Assembly (NCBI GenBank): GCA_903847205.1
Contig: CAINDA010000008.1
Coordinates: 1-64,000 of the forward strand
From: an uncultured Bacteroidota bacterium
GTDB taxonomy: Bacteria > Bacteroidota > Bacteroidia > 2-12-FULL-35-15
Reading direction: 5' to 3'
Length of the DNA: 64,000 bases
Part shown: in pieces, positions 8,570 through 16,923 of the stretch
Numbering within the stretch: the first letter of the stretch is position 1
Layout: each line of letters begins with the position of its first letter
The notes under the pieces: model-generated
Told to the model about the DNA's origin: nothing
Seen by the model: the letters and a program-made list of their open reading frames with translations, nothing else
Databases searched by the model: none
Made by a program: the position numbers and the translations under genes

Positions 8570-8612
8570 ATTATCAAATCAACAAATTATCAAATCAACA
8601 AATTATCAAATT
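8570..8612. repeat. Short tandem repeat, 16-bp unit
   Basis: The unit ATTATCAAATCAACAA occurs at 8570-8585 and 8586-8601, followed by a partial third copy. It fills the gap between the GTG-started membrane protein gene and the stop codon of the cytochrome lipoprotein gene. It is A/T-rich simple repeat DNA with no recognised function. Confidence 0.8.
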
Positions 8613-8616
8613 AGTA

Positions 8617-9084
8617 TTAATGTTTCCCGTCGTTCTTTCTCATAAATTCAAGCACATTGCGTGCTTCATCGTTAGAAAGATTCTGGCTTGGCATCCTTGT
8701 AACACACACTACTACTAACTGCTGAGCTACTAAATCTTTATCAAGCATCATATTTGTATTGAGTACAAAATTCATTATCCACTCAGATGCTCTTCTGTCT
8801 GTGATGCCTTTCCATCCCGGCCCAACTAATTTTTCATCAGTAAGTTTATGGCATGCAAAACATTTTGTTTTGAAAATAAACTGACCTTGTGTTGCCATTT
8901 CTTCATCTAACGGGTAATTTAACTTCACCTCTTTGATCGGCCCTATTCCTTTGTTACTCAAATCAGGTTTGGTTTCAACCTTTTTAGCACCCTGGTCAGC
9001 GCTTTCTGGCTTAGTGTTAGAGCCGCAGCTAGCTATAATAAATAGTGAACAAACGGCAACGGCGGATAAAATTGTTTTTCTCAT
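8617..9084 (-). CDS. Monohaem c-type cytochrome lipoprotein
   Basis: A 155-residue protein. The signal peptide ends in the lipobox IASC (Cys at about 20), so it should be anchored to a membrane. A single CFACH haem-binding motif lies at about residue 76, followed by GPGWKGITDRR and, near the C-terminus, RMPSQNLSNDEARNVLEF. The Met of MPSQNLS is the likely sixth haem ligand. Its size and fold fit a class I cytochrome c. It is separated by 103 bp from the GTG-started membrane protein downstream, probably its redox partner. Confidence 0.85.
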   Translation of the reverse strand: MRKTILSAVAVCSLFIIASCGSNTKPESADQGAKKVETKPDLSNKGIGPIKEVKLNYPLDEEMATQGQFIFKTKCFACHKLTDEKLVGPGWKGITDRRASEWIMNFVLNTNMMLDKDLVAQQLVVVCVTRMPSQNLSNDEARNVLEFMRKNDGKH

Positions 9085-9273
9085 TTTTTTTAGATTAATT
9101 GTTTGATCGATTTTAGTTTTGAATTAGCTTGGACAAATGTAATAAAAAATGAATAATAAAAACTTGAAATATTGCGTGTTGCAACATCCATCTGCCTTTC
9201 CAGCTAAGAAATCTTTTCCGGGAAGGAACAAAAATAAATTAAAATAATGCCTTTTAAAAGGTTTAAATATTCC

Positions 9274-9657
9274 TTATAAAACAGCAGCCGTTTTTGCAAT
9301 ATTAGTTTTCATGGCAGATTGATTCAGCTCTCCTTTTTTTACAGGTTCATTTTCATTAATGCCGGCCAAAACCTTTAATTCCCCGCAGGCTTGGTGAATC
9401 AAATCCTGGGTATGTTTTATTTTTTTAATTTCCACTGGATTTTCTGAGTTTTGAAGAATATACTGCAGCAATAGGTTCTGGGAGGAAAGCATCCCATGGA
9501 AACACTCAAAAAGCGACTGTTCCTGGCTGCTTAAGTTTTCAAGAAGTGATGCTCTGGAATTTATTTTTTTTCTGATACAGTAAATTGTTTCCTGAACAAC
9601 CTTTAAAGAATCACTCAAATCAGATAAATTATTTTCGAAATTATTTTCTGAACACAT
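9274..9657 (-). CDS. Small helical protein, unknown
   Basis: A 127-residue, charged, mainly alpha-helical protein without signal peptide or membrane segment. Heptad-like stretches (LSDLSDSLKVVQETIYCI and LSSQNLLLQYILQN) suggest a helical bundle. I recognise no family. It has the same strand as the cytochrome genes on both sides but gaps of about 170-190 bp on each side, so it may be a separate unit. Coding is supported by length, codon composition and the absence of a competing frame. Confidence 0.55.
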   Translation of the reverse strand: MCSENNFENNLSDLSDSLKVVQETIYCIRKKINSRASLLENLSSQEQSLFECFHGMLSSQNLLLQYILQNSENPVEIKKIKHTQDLIHQACGELKVLAGINENEPVKKGELNQSAMKTNIAKTAAVL

Positions 9658-9829
9658 TGTAAACAGGGGTTTAATTGGGTTGAAAAGAAATCTACATATT
9701 CTTTATCTGCTTAGCCTGACTTTAATTAATAATAGAAGTAAATTCAAGGATTAATAGAGTTGTTTATTTTTTTAAATCTATAAATCCGCTGTAAGTTTTT
9801 CTGAATTAATTAATCTATTGATAACCTCT

Positions 9830-10153
9830 TTAGTTAGCCGATTTCAAAAAAACTCTGATTTTGTTAATTTCAGTATTTGTAAGAATAGCCTTTTGGCGCA
9901 TGTGTTCTGTTGCAGCATCCCATTGGTCATCGCTGTATGTTTTCGGATCAGGTGCATTATGGCAGCGGTTGCAGTTTTCGCCCCATAGCTGCGCACCTGA
10001 TTTATTTGCGATTGATTCTGGCACTTTACAGCCGTTCATTAGTGCAAATGAAAATATTAAAGCAAACGAAACTAGGATTACCGATTTGGGATTTCGGATC
10101 TTAAATCCTAATTCCTTCGTCCAATTTCCTATATTTTTGTATGTAGTTTTCAT
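9830..10153 (-). CDS. Small c-type cytochrome, probable lipoprotein
   Basis: A 107-residue protein with a hydrophobic segment at about 25-42 ending in NGC, a plausible though imperfect lipobox, and one CNRCH haem motif at about residue 62. HMRQKA may supply the Met ligand. The N-terminus is unusual: 25 polar residues precede the hydrophobic segment, and the DNA there reads like a dispersed repeat (GGATTT, GATCCG and AAATCC words). The start may therefore be extended by repeat DNA. The gene is 23 bp after the barrel gene and co-oriented, so an operon is likely. Confidence 0.75.
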   Translation of the reverse strand: MKTTYKNIGNWTKELGFKIRNPKSVILVSFALIFSFALMNGCKVPESIANKSGAQLWGENCNRCHNAPDPKTYSDDQWDAATEHMRQKAILTNTEINKIRVFLKSAN

Positions 10154-10175
10154 AGTATGTTTTTTTAATTATGAT

Positions 10176-11423
10176 TTAGAAAAAATAAATGAATCTGGCA
10201 GTATAGGTTGTAATGGTTGGTCCGTTGGTTGTTTTAAGAACATCATAAGCCAGGTTAAAAGGGGTTTTCCATGTAAACCAATATGTAAGGCAAACAGTGG
10301 TTTGCGTGGAAGGATTTTCACCCCAAGGAGCTGTTGTAACACCAAAAGGCACGGGGGTAGTTACAGCAGCTGTATAGGAAGGAGGCGTGTAAGCTCCAAT
10401 GCGCCCGCCTAATTCAAGGTTGCTCAGGAACGCATTGTCTGATCCTGCTAGGCGCACTGTAGCGCCAGCAAACCATCCGCTGAGTTTATTATTAAATGAA
10501 GGAACCAATTTTGTTGTTTTTGTAGAATCAGAATACCATGGATATTCTTTATTTTGTGTCATAGTGCTGTTATATTCTGCCAGAACTCTTACCATCACGG
10601 GGCTGAAAAGGTGGTAGTAATTTATGTCTGCTGCAAATGAAGTACTGCTGACGTTTTCCAAAGGGTCACTTAAATTGCCGGTTTTTCCAGCCATCTGACC
10701 CGAAACATCAATCTGAAGGTTTGAATTAGAAAGGGGAAGAAAGCCGATGGAGCCTCCAATCGCTTTATTATTATTATTATCAGCGTAATTACCGTAATTA
10801 AGCTGGCCTGTAAGGTTGGCGTTGCCATGAGTTGTGCTGTCAACTATTAACTGCGGTCCGTTTGTCAAATAAAACTGGTAATTAAATTTAGAATACCCCG
10901 CCTGAATGCCGCCTTGGATACCTATTCCTGTCTGAGTTTGCGGTCCTCTAACCATCCCAATAGGACCAGTACAATAGCGATTAGTGAAGTCATCAAGAAC
11001 ACCCATATATAATCCATACTTTGGGCTGAAGTTACCGGCAAATATGTTAAGAGCAGGAGCAACGCGGTAATACGCAACCATTTCAATCAGATTAATAGCG
11101 GCACCCCCTCCAGATGGATTAGGATCTACTTCTACCTGGGCATCCAGGAACAGCCGGTCATTCACTTTAACTAAGGGCATAAGCATAAAAGCATCCGGGT
11201 AAAAGGTATGTGAACCCGGGCTGCCGGCCGTATGGGTTTGAGTCCATGACATAGCTGCTTTCCCGGCAAGTAAAAATTTAGTATTTCCCCCTCTGGCTTT
11301 ATTAGGAGGATCAATTTGCGTGGAATCTGGCGCCGATGAAACCTGTGCCGATGAAACTAATGGAAGCGCAGCTATCAAAATGCCTCCAAGAAGCATTGAG
11401 GTTTGTTTTAAGAGTGTTTTCAT
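10176..11423 (-). CDS. Outer-membrane beta-barrel (porin-like) protein
   Basis: A 415-residue protein with a signal peptide ending at SSAQ (about residue 27). The body alternates aromatic/hydrophobic and polar residues in strands typical of a 14-18-stranded barrel (FAGNFSPKYGLYMG, YSKFNYQFYLTNGP, INYYHLFSPVMVRVLAEY), and the C-terminus ends in aromatic ARFIYFF. It resembles the outer-membrane porins encoded beside c-type cytochromes in Bacteroidota. It lies between two small cytochrome genes with gaps of 22 bp on each side, and probably admits a substrate or positions the cytochromes. The specific solute is unknown. Confidence 0.75.
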   Translation of the reverse strand: MKTLLKQTSMLLGGILIAALPLVSSAQVSSAPDSTQIDPPNKARGGNTKFLLAGKAAMSWTQTHTAGSPGSHTFYPDAFMLMPLVKVNDRLFLDAQVEVDPNPSGGGAAINLIEMVAYYRVAPALNIFAGNFSPKYGLYMGVLDDFTNRYCTGPIGMVRGPQTQTGIGIQGGIQAGYSKFNYQFYLTNGPQLIVDSTTHGNANLTGQLNYGNYADNNNNKAIGGSIGFLPLSNSNLQIDVSGQMAGKTGNLSDPLENVSSTSFAADINYYHLFSPVMVRVLAEYNSTMTQNKEYPWYSDSTKTTKLVPSFNNKLSGWFAGATVRLAGSDNAFLSNLELGGRIGAYTPPSYTAAVTTPVPFGVTTAPWGENPSTQTTVCLTYWFTWKTPFNLAYDVLKTTNGPTITTYTARFIYFF

Positions 11424-11445
11424 GGGGTTAATTTTGATTTGTTAA

Positions 11446-11880
11446 TTATTTTGATGCACTTCCTTTACTTTTTTTATCAGGCGCTGCAAGTGTTCTGATA
11501 TAGTTTACTAATGCCCAGCGCTGCTCGTCTTTTAAAGTGGTTTTGTATGAAGCCATAGGTGGTCTTCCGTTTGTAAGTTTCCAGTAAATAGCGCCGTCTG
11601 TCTGTGATTGACATTTTTGACCTGAATGGTCTGCAGGTTTAGGAGTAAGGCCTGCGGCCGCAACTCCATTGCCCTTTCCTTTATCACCGTGGCAAACCAC
11701 GCATAATTGTACATAAAGTTTTTTTCCGTCTTCAACTGAAGCGGTGTTGTTTTTTAGAGGATTTACTAAGGCGTCCGACTCTTTGGGTGCGTTCCATGGC
11801 GAGGTCTGGGTTATCAATCCGGCTGAAGAAAGAAGTAAAATACCGATAACGGCGGTTATTGTTTTCAATAATGTTTTCAT
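11446..11880 (-). CDS. c-type cytochrome, secreted
   Basis: I chose the ATG complementary to 11878-11880 because a signal peptide follows (MKTLLKTITAVIGILLLSS), giving 144 residues. The frame is open further to 12036, with another ATG at 11988. The haem motif CVVCH lies at about residue 53, followed by GDKGKGNGVAAAGLTPKPADH and NGRPPMASYKTTL, in which Met is the likely sixth ligand, and WALVNYIRTL. These are class I cytochrome c features of the type found beside nitrite, sulfur or oxidase modules. It is the first gene of the electron-transfer cluster. Confidence 0.85.
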   Translation of the reverse strand: MKTLLKTITAVIGILLLSSAGLITQTSPWNAPKESDALVNPLKNNTASVEDGKKLYVQLCVVCHGDKGKGNGVAAAGLTPKPADHSGQKCQSQTDGAIYWKLTNGRPPMASYKTTLKDEQRWALVNYIRTLAAPDKKSKGSASK

Positions 11881-12008
11881 CCGAAAACGCTTGCTATTTC
11901 TTAAATTACACCAGTTACCAGCTATTGATAATTGATTACCAGATTCATCTTGCATGGTTGAAATGGATTTTTTTACAGAGTTTTTCATTTTAGTTTTTTT
12001 TAGGTGAA

Positions 12009-12038
12009 CAAAAGTAATTAATTTAAGTTGTAACAAAA
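12009..12038 (-). promoter_or_regulatory. Promoter for the cytochrome cluster
   Basis: On the minus strand TACTTTTG (complement of 12009-12016) matches TAnnTTTG, and a TTTTG (complement of 12034-12038) lies 17 bp upstream, slightly closer than the usual 19-21. Transcription would start near 12002. Confidence 0.4.
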
Positions 12039-12072
12039 GACGTTATGTTATTTATTGTTTAATCGTTTAACT

Positions 12073-12093
12073 TTATAACAAATGATGTTATAA
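12073..12093. promoter_or_regulatory. Operator-like inverted repeat TTATAACA-N5-TGTTATAA
   Basis: TTATAACA (12073-12080) and TGTTATAA (12086-12093) are perfect inverted repeats separated by five bases. The right half also belongs to a 12-bp palindrome, ATGTTATAACAT (12085-12096). It lies about 35-55 bp upstream of the -33 region of the cytochrome cluster, the usual place for an activator of the CRP/FNR type. The regulator cannot be named from sequence. The rest of 12037-12359 holds only A/T-rich DNA. Confidence 0.5.
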
Positions 12094-12359
12094 CATATAT
12101 TAATACAAAGGACAAAAGATTGATAATTTAAAACTATGATTTTGGTCATAAAACTAAAACTATCTGGTCAAATGGATATGAAGAATCTTTGTAATAATGC
12201 AGAAGTTGTTTTGATGAGGAGAATTGACTTCAGCTGACTCAATCATAAAAACGGGCTTTGTGAGAGGTAAGCAATTTAATACCAAATGATAAAAACTATT
12301 TCAGAATATTGAGCAGGCAATAACAATTGAAGGAAATAAATAGGCTCTAAGCGATCTTA

Positions 12360-15300
12360 TTATTTTCTTTTTAAATATTTTCCTTTTCCCTCACTTTTGA
12401 GTTTTGCATAATTGGAGCGTATTCTTATCAGCCAGAACAATCTTTCCTCTTCGTAATATTCATTTATTTCAGGTATGTATTTCTTGAAATATTTGTAAAA
12501 GCCTATAAATGCAGACTTCGACACATCTCCATTGGAATCTTTAATATAATGATAGAAAGGGAAAACGCTTTTCTCTTTTCTGCCCAGCTTATTAATATTC
12601 GCATAACCCAAATGAAGAAATCTTGTTTCAAAATCTCCGTTTAAATATTTTTCAGTATTAAATAATTTCCACAAAAAACTATTTGAAACAGAACTGCCAA
12701 TTTGATTTTCGTATTTATACAAATACCAGCTCAGGATAAAAGTCTTTCTGGATGCACTTTTGTAAGAATAAAAGAAAGGCTGTATTGAAAACATTTTTGA
12801 AGTATCCGTTTTTTTATACCAGACAAAAGGGGCAACTCTGAAATAATTGTTGTTGTCAAATTTTAAATGATCGCAAATGGGCCAAAGTATTGATGTTTCG
12901 GAATAATTTGGCTTCTTGGTTTTTCTAAAAACAAAAAACAGTAGGGAAGAATGTTTTTCATTTTCCTTCTTTTCATAAAAGAACACTGGGAAGAGAAACA
13001 TTTTTGTTTTAACTGAATTGCGGAAAATTCCTGCAAAGGGTGTAATCATAAAATGAGTTTCTGTGCGGCTTGAATTATGCCCGAAAGAAAACAATGGGAA
13101 GAAAGTAAATGAATGATAACCCAGATTTTTGAAGCTGTATATCAAAGGGAAAAGCACTTTATTGTTTTTATATTTATTTTTAACCGACCAATAAATCGGG
13201 AAGAAAGTACTCTTCGTTATTGTGTCATTATTGCGATACCTCTCAGTTCTCCAAAATAGGGGGAATAAAACATCCTTCTTATAATTAGGGCGGCTCAAAT
13301 GCCAATAAAATGGCGTGACTGCGAAATAACTTCTGCTCCTGTCATAGGTATGTCCGCTCGAAAAAAGCGGGAAGAAAGTGAAGGACTGATAATTCCAATC
13401 TTTGAAACTCCATAGTAATGGAAAAAGTATTTTATCGTTTTTATCCTTGCTTTTTACAGACCAGTAAATTGGGAAAAAAACAGCTCTATTTATTGTGTCG
13501 AGATTAAGATACTGCTGCGTTTTCCAAAAGAGCGGGAACAAAACATCTTTCTTATAATCGGCTCTTTCCCAATGCCAGTATAAAGGCGTAACTGCGAAAT
13601 AACTCTTGCTCCAATCATTTGTATGACCGTTTGAAAAAAGAGGAAAAAAAGTAAAGGATCGGTAATATTTGTCATTAAAAATATAGAGAAGCGGGAAAAG
13701 TACTTTATTGTTTTTATCCTTGCTTTTTACCGACCAATAAATCGGGAAGAGTGCGGCTTTAGTTATTGTGTCATCACTTAGGTACTGCTCCGTTTTCCAA
13801 AAGAGTGGGAACAAAACATCCTTCTTATAATCGGGTCTTTCCAAATGCCAGTATAAAGGCGTAACCGCGAAATAACTCCTGCTCCAATCAGAGGTATGGC
13901 CGTTTGAAAAAAGAGGGAAAAAAGTGAAGGACTGATAATATTTGTCATTAAAAATATAGAGCAGGGGGAAAAGTATTTTATTGTTTTTATCCTTGCTTTT
14001 TACCGACCAATAAATCGGGAAGAGAGTGGTTTTTGTTATGGTGTCATCACTAAGGTACTGTTCCGTTTTCCAAAAGAGAGGGAACAGAATATCTTTTTTA
14101 TAATTCGTTCTTTCCAGATGCCAATACAAAGGAGTGACCGCAAAATAGCTGCTGCTCCAATCCCAGATATGGCCGCTTGAAAAAAACGGAATAAAAGTGA
14201 AAGACTGGTAATCCCTGTTATTAAAGCTGTATAGGAGAGGGAAAAGTACTTTGTTGTTTTTATTCTTGCTCTTTACTGACCAGTAAATCGGGAAGAGAGT
14301 AGTTTTATTTATGGTGTCATTATCGAGATAACGCTCGGTTCTCCAAAAAACAGGGAACAAAACATCCTTCTTATAATTGATGCGGTTCAAGTGCCAATAC
14401 AATGGTGTTACTGCAAAATAGCTCCTGCTCAAATCGGTTTTCTGTCCGGCTGAAAAAAGCGGAAAAAAAGTAAAAGACTGATGATACTTGTCTTTAAAAA
14501 TATAGAGCAGCGGAAAAAGTACTTTGGTGTTTTTATCCTTACTTTTTAATGACCAATAAATAGGAAAGAGTGCAGCTTTATTAATAGTGTCATCATGCAC
14601 ATAACGCTCGCTTTTCCAAAAGAAAGGAAACAACACATCCTTGGTGTAATTGGGGCGGTTTAAATGCCAGTAGAAAGGAGTAACTGCGAAATAGCTTCGT
14701 CTTGAATCGCCGCTTTGTCCTGCAGAAAAAAGCGGAAAAAAAGTAAAGGATTGATAATACTTGTCTTTAAGAATATACAGCAAAGGGAATAGGACTTTAT
14801 TGTTTTTATCCTTGCTTTTTACTGACCAATAAATGGGGAAGAGAGTGGTTCTATTTATGGTGTCATTATAAACATAACGCTGGCTTCTCCAAAACACCGG
14901 CAGCAAAATATCTTTTTTATAATTCGGACGGTTTAAGTGCCAATACAGCGGAGTAACTGCAAAATAGCTCCGGCTGGAATCAGATTTTTGACCGATCGAA
15001 AAAAGAGGAAAAAAAGTGAATGACTTGTAATGACTGTCTTTAAAGCTATACAGCAATGGGAAAATTACTTTATTGTTTTCATTCTTGCTTTTTACCGACC
15101 AGTAAATGGGAAAGATGGTAGTTTTCTTTACTGTGTCATCAGTGTAATAGCGCTCGTTTTTCCAAAAAAGAGGGAATAAAATATCCGTTTTAGAATCAGC
15201 AAGATTCAGATGCCAGTATAGAGGCGTAACGGCGAAATAGCTTTCGTCCGACACGTAGTTTTCACCGGCAGAGAAAAGCGGGAAAAAAGTAAATGATTCA

Positions 15301-16667
15301 TAATTTTTGTTTTTGAAACTATATAGTAAAGGGAAAACTATTTTATTGTTTTTATCCTTGCTTTCTTCCGACCAGAAAATCGGGAAGAGGGTAGTTTTCG
15401 TTACGGTGTCATCAGTGTAATATCGCTCTGTTCTCCAGAAGACCGGAAACAAAACATCTTTTTTATAATTGGTCCGGTTTAGGTGCCAGAACAAAGGAGT
15501 AAATGCGAAATAATTTTGATCAGAATCGTAGTTTTGTCCGGCTGAAAAAAGCGGAAAAAAAGTAAATGATTCATAATTTTTGTTTTTGAAACTATATAGT
15601 AAAGGGAAAACTATTTTATTGTTTTTATCCTTGCTTTCTTCAGACCAGTAAATGGGGAAGAGGGTAGTTTTCCTTACTGTATCATCATTATAATAGCGCT
15701 CGCTTCTCCAAAATATTGGGAACAAAATATCTTTCTTATAATTGATTTCATTCAAATGCCAGAATAATGGAGTAACTGCTAAATAGCGGCTCTTCAGATC
15801 AGGCGTGCTGCCTTTTGAATAAAACGGAAAAAAAGTAAATGAATGATAAGCCTTGTCTTTATAGCTGTAAAGCAAAGGAAAAAAGATTTTGTCATTTTCA
15901 TCCTTGTTTTTTACTGACCAATAAAGTGGGAACAGTGTGGTTTTTTTGATTGTATCATTATTGAAATAACGTTCAGTTTTCCAAAAGAGAGGGAACAAAA
16001 TATTTTTTTTCTCGTTTTTTGTTTTTTCAGAATAATACAAAAAGGCGACGTCGAGTTTTTGTTCATTTAAACTTTTTGTTTTAAAATACAGCGGAAAAAG
16101 TAAACGAGTTGTGTCAATACTATTAGCAAACGACCAATAGGCCGGGAAAACAACAAATCGTGTTTTATATAAAAGCATATCTCTTTTATACCAGATGAAA
16201 AAGAACAGGTTGTTTTCAACAAACAATCCGCTGGGCGACCGGCTTACGCTCAAGCATGAAATATTAGGGGCAAGTTCTAAAAATTTGTAAGAATTTATTT
16301 TAGTATTTGAGCTGTTTTGTTTTTGAATATGAAAAACTGATGGGTAGTAAAAAGAAAGGAAACGTTTATCAATGCCTTGAGAACTGCTGTCGTTAATAAC
16401 AAAGGGTAAAAACTGCAGATGTTTAGTATGCAGTTTGTAATTATTAGTTTTCGAAAAAATAGGATACAAAATCTGCAGCTCATTTTTTTCTGAACTTTTG
16501 AATTTTTTTAAGACCGGCCACAAATTAATATTGCGGTCTCTCGTTATTCCTAAATCGAAAGTGAGATTTTTTTTTGTGCTGTCCTGCTGAGAAAACGTGG
16601 TGCTTGAAGCAAAGAGTACTATAAAAAGAAGAAGGATGTTTTTTACACAAAAACTTTTTAAAATCAT
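12360..16667 (-). CDS. Giant secreted protein with eleven 91-residue aromatic repeats
   Basis: A 1435-residue protein with a signal peptide (residues about 1-27, ending TFSQ). Residues 224-1224 are eleven head-to-tail repeats of exactly 91 residues. Each has five hydrophobic blocks with Pro and aromatics (LFPxFW, LFPIYW, LFPLLY, FTFFPLFS, YFAVTPLYW) linked by charged stretches such as ERYxxDDT and KSKDKNNK. Flanking regions at both ends carry looser forms of the same blocks. The alternating strands suggest a beta-solenoid, a large propeller or an outer-membrane barrel. I recognise no family. No T9SS domain is visible. It stands alone on the minus strand between cytochrome and beta-oxidation genes. 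Confidence 0.8.
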   Translation of the reverse strand: MILKSFCVKNILLLFIVLFASSTTFSQQDSTKKNLTFDLGITRDRNINLWPVLKKFKSSEKNELQILYPIFSKTNNYKLHTKHLQFLPFVINDSSSQGIDKRFLSFYYPSVFHIQKQNSSNTKINSYKFLELAPNISCLSVSRSPSGLFVENNLFFFIWYKRDMLLYKTRFVVFPAYWSFANSIDTTRLLFPLYFKTKSLNEQKLDVAFLYYSEKTKNEKKNILFPLFWKTERYFNNDTIKKTTLFPLYWSVKNKDENDKIFFPLLYSYKDKAYHSFTFFPFYSKGSTPDLKSRYLAVTPLFWHLNEINYKKDILFPIFWRSERYYNDDTVRKTTLFPIYWSEESKDKNNKIVFPLLYSFKNKNYESFTFFPLFSAGQNYDSDQNYFAFTPLFWHLNRTNYKKDVLFPVFWRTERYYTDDTVTKTTLFPIFWSEESKDKNNKIVFPLLYSFKNKNYESFTFFPLFSAGENYVSDESYFAVTPLYWHLNLADSKTDILFPLFWKNERYYTDDTVKKTTIFPIYWSVKSKNENNKVIFPLLYSFKDSHYKSFTFFPLFSIGQKSDSSRSYFAVTPLYWHLNRPNYKKDILLPVFWRSQRYVYNDTINRTTLFPIYWSVKSKDKNNKVLFPLLYILKDKYYQSFTFFPLFSAGQSGDSRRSYFAVTPFYWHLNRPNYTKDVLFPFFWKSERYVHDDTINKAALFPIYWSLKSKDKNTKVLFPLLYIFKDKYHQSFTFFPLFSAGQKTDLSRSYFAVTPLYWHLNRINYKKDVLFPVFWRTERYLDNDTINKTTLFPIYWSVKSKNKNNKVLFPLLYSFNNRDYQSFTFIPFFSSGHIWDWSSSYFAVTPLYWHLERTNYKKDILFPLFWKTEQYLSDDTITKTTLFPIYWSVKSKDKNNKILFPLLYIFNDKYYQSFTFFPLFSNGHTSDWSRSYFAVTPLYWHLERPDYKKDVLFPLFWKTEQYLSDDTITKAALFPIYWSVKSKDKNNKVLFPLLYIFNDKYYRSFTFFPLFSNGHTNDWSKSYFAVTPLYWHWERADYKKDVLFPLFWKTQQYLNLDTINRAVFFPIYWSVKSKDKNDKILFPLLWSFKDWNYQSFTFFPLFSSGHTYDRSRSYFAVTPFYWHLSRPNYKKDVLFPLFWRTERYRNNDTITKSTFFPIYWSVKNKYKNNKVLFPLIYSFKNLGYHSFTFFPLFSFGHNSSRTETHFMITPFAGIFRNSVKTKMFLFPVFFYEKKENEKHSSLLFFVFRKTKKPNYSETSILWPICDHLKFDNNNYFRVAPFVWYKKTDTSKMFSIQPFFYSYKSASRKTFILSWYLYKYENQIGSSVSNSFLWKLFNTEKYLNGDFETRFLHLGYANINKLGRKEKSVFPFYHYIKDSNGDVSKSAFIGFYKYFKKYIPEINEYYEEERLFWLIRIRSNYAKLKSEGKGKYLKRK
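12996..15998 (-). repeat. Eleven 273-bp coding repeats inside the giant protein gene
   Basis: The period is exactly 273 bp; for example, the word CGACCAATAA recurs at 13731 and 14004. Copies eight and nine are the most alike. Copy two and copy three also share long identical stretches, as expected from recent duplication or gene conversion. There are no frame-breaking length changes between copies. Confidence 0.85.
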
Positions 16668-16791
16668 TATTGAAAGTAATTATTGAAGCAAATTAATTTA
16701 AAAAATTTCGTGTTGTAATACTGGTTGTAAATATATGAATTGCATTTTTCACTTCTCAAAACGCTCGAAATTACATACTGGAATTGTGCGT

Positions 16792-16890
16792 TGTCATGTT
16801 GAGTCTGTCGAAACATCTGCGGGGGCTTCCCACACTCTTCGACAAGCTCAGACTGACCGCTCGCTGGTCATATTGAGCCTGTCGAAATAT
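16792..16890. repeat. Dispersed palindromic (REP-like) element, three half-sites
   Basis: The half-sites are GTCATGTTGAGTCTGTCGAA, then CTTCGACAAGCTCAGACTGA, then GTCATATTGAGCCTGTCGAA, at about 16794, 16837 and 16867. It belongs to the same family as the element at 7159-7225. It lies between the giant repeat protein gene and the fatty-acid oxidation gene. Confidence 0.8.
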
Positions 16891-16923
16891 GTGTGAAAGA
16901 CTTTTTTGAATTTAAAACTTTCA

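Noticed and set aside
11881-12036. Longer N-terminus for the first cytochrome of the cluster
   Set aside because: The extension is unlike any cytochrome leader and precedes a good signal peptide; the ATG at 11988 remains a weaker alternative because it lies close to the promoter.
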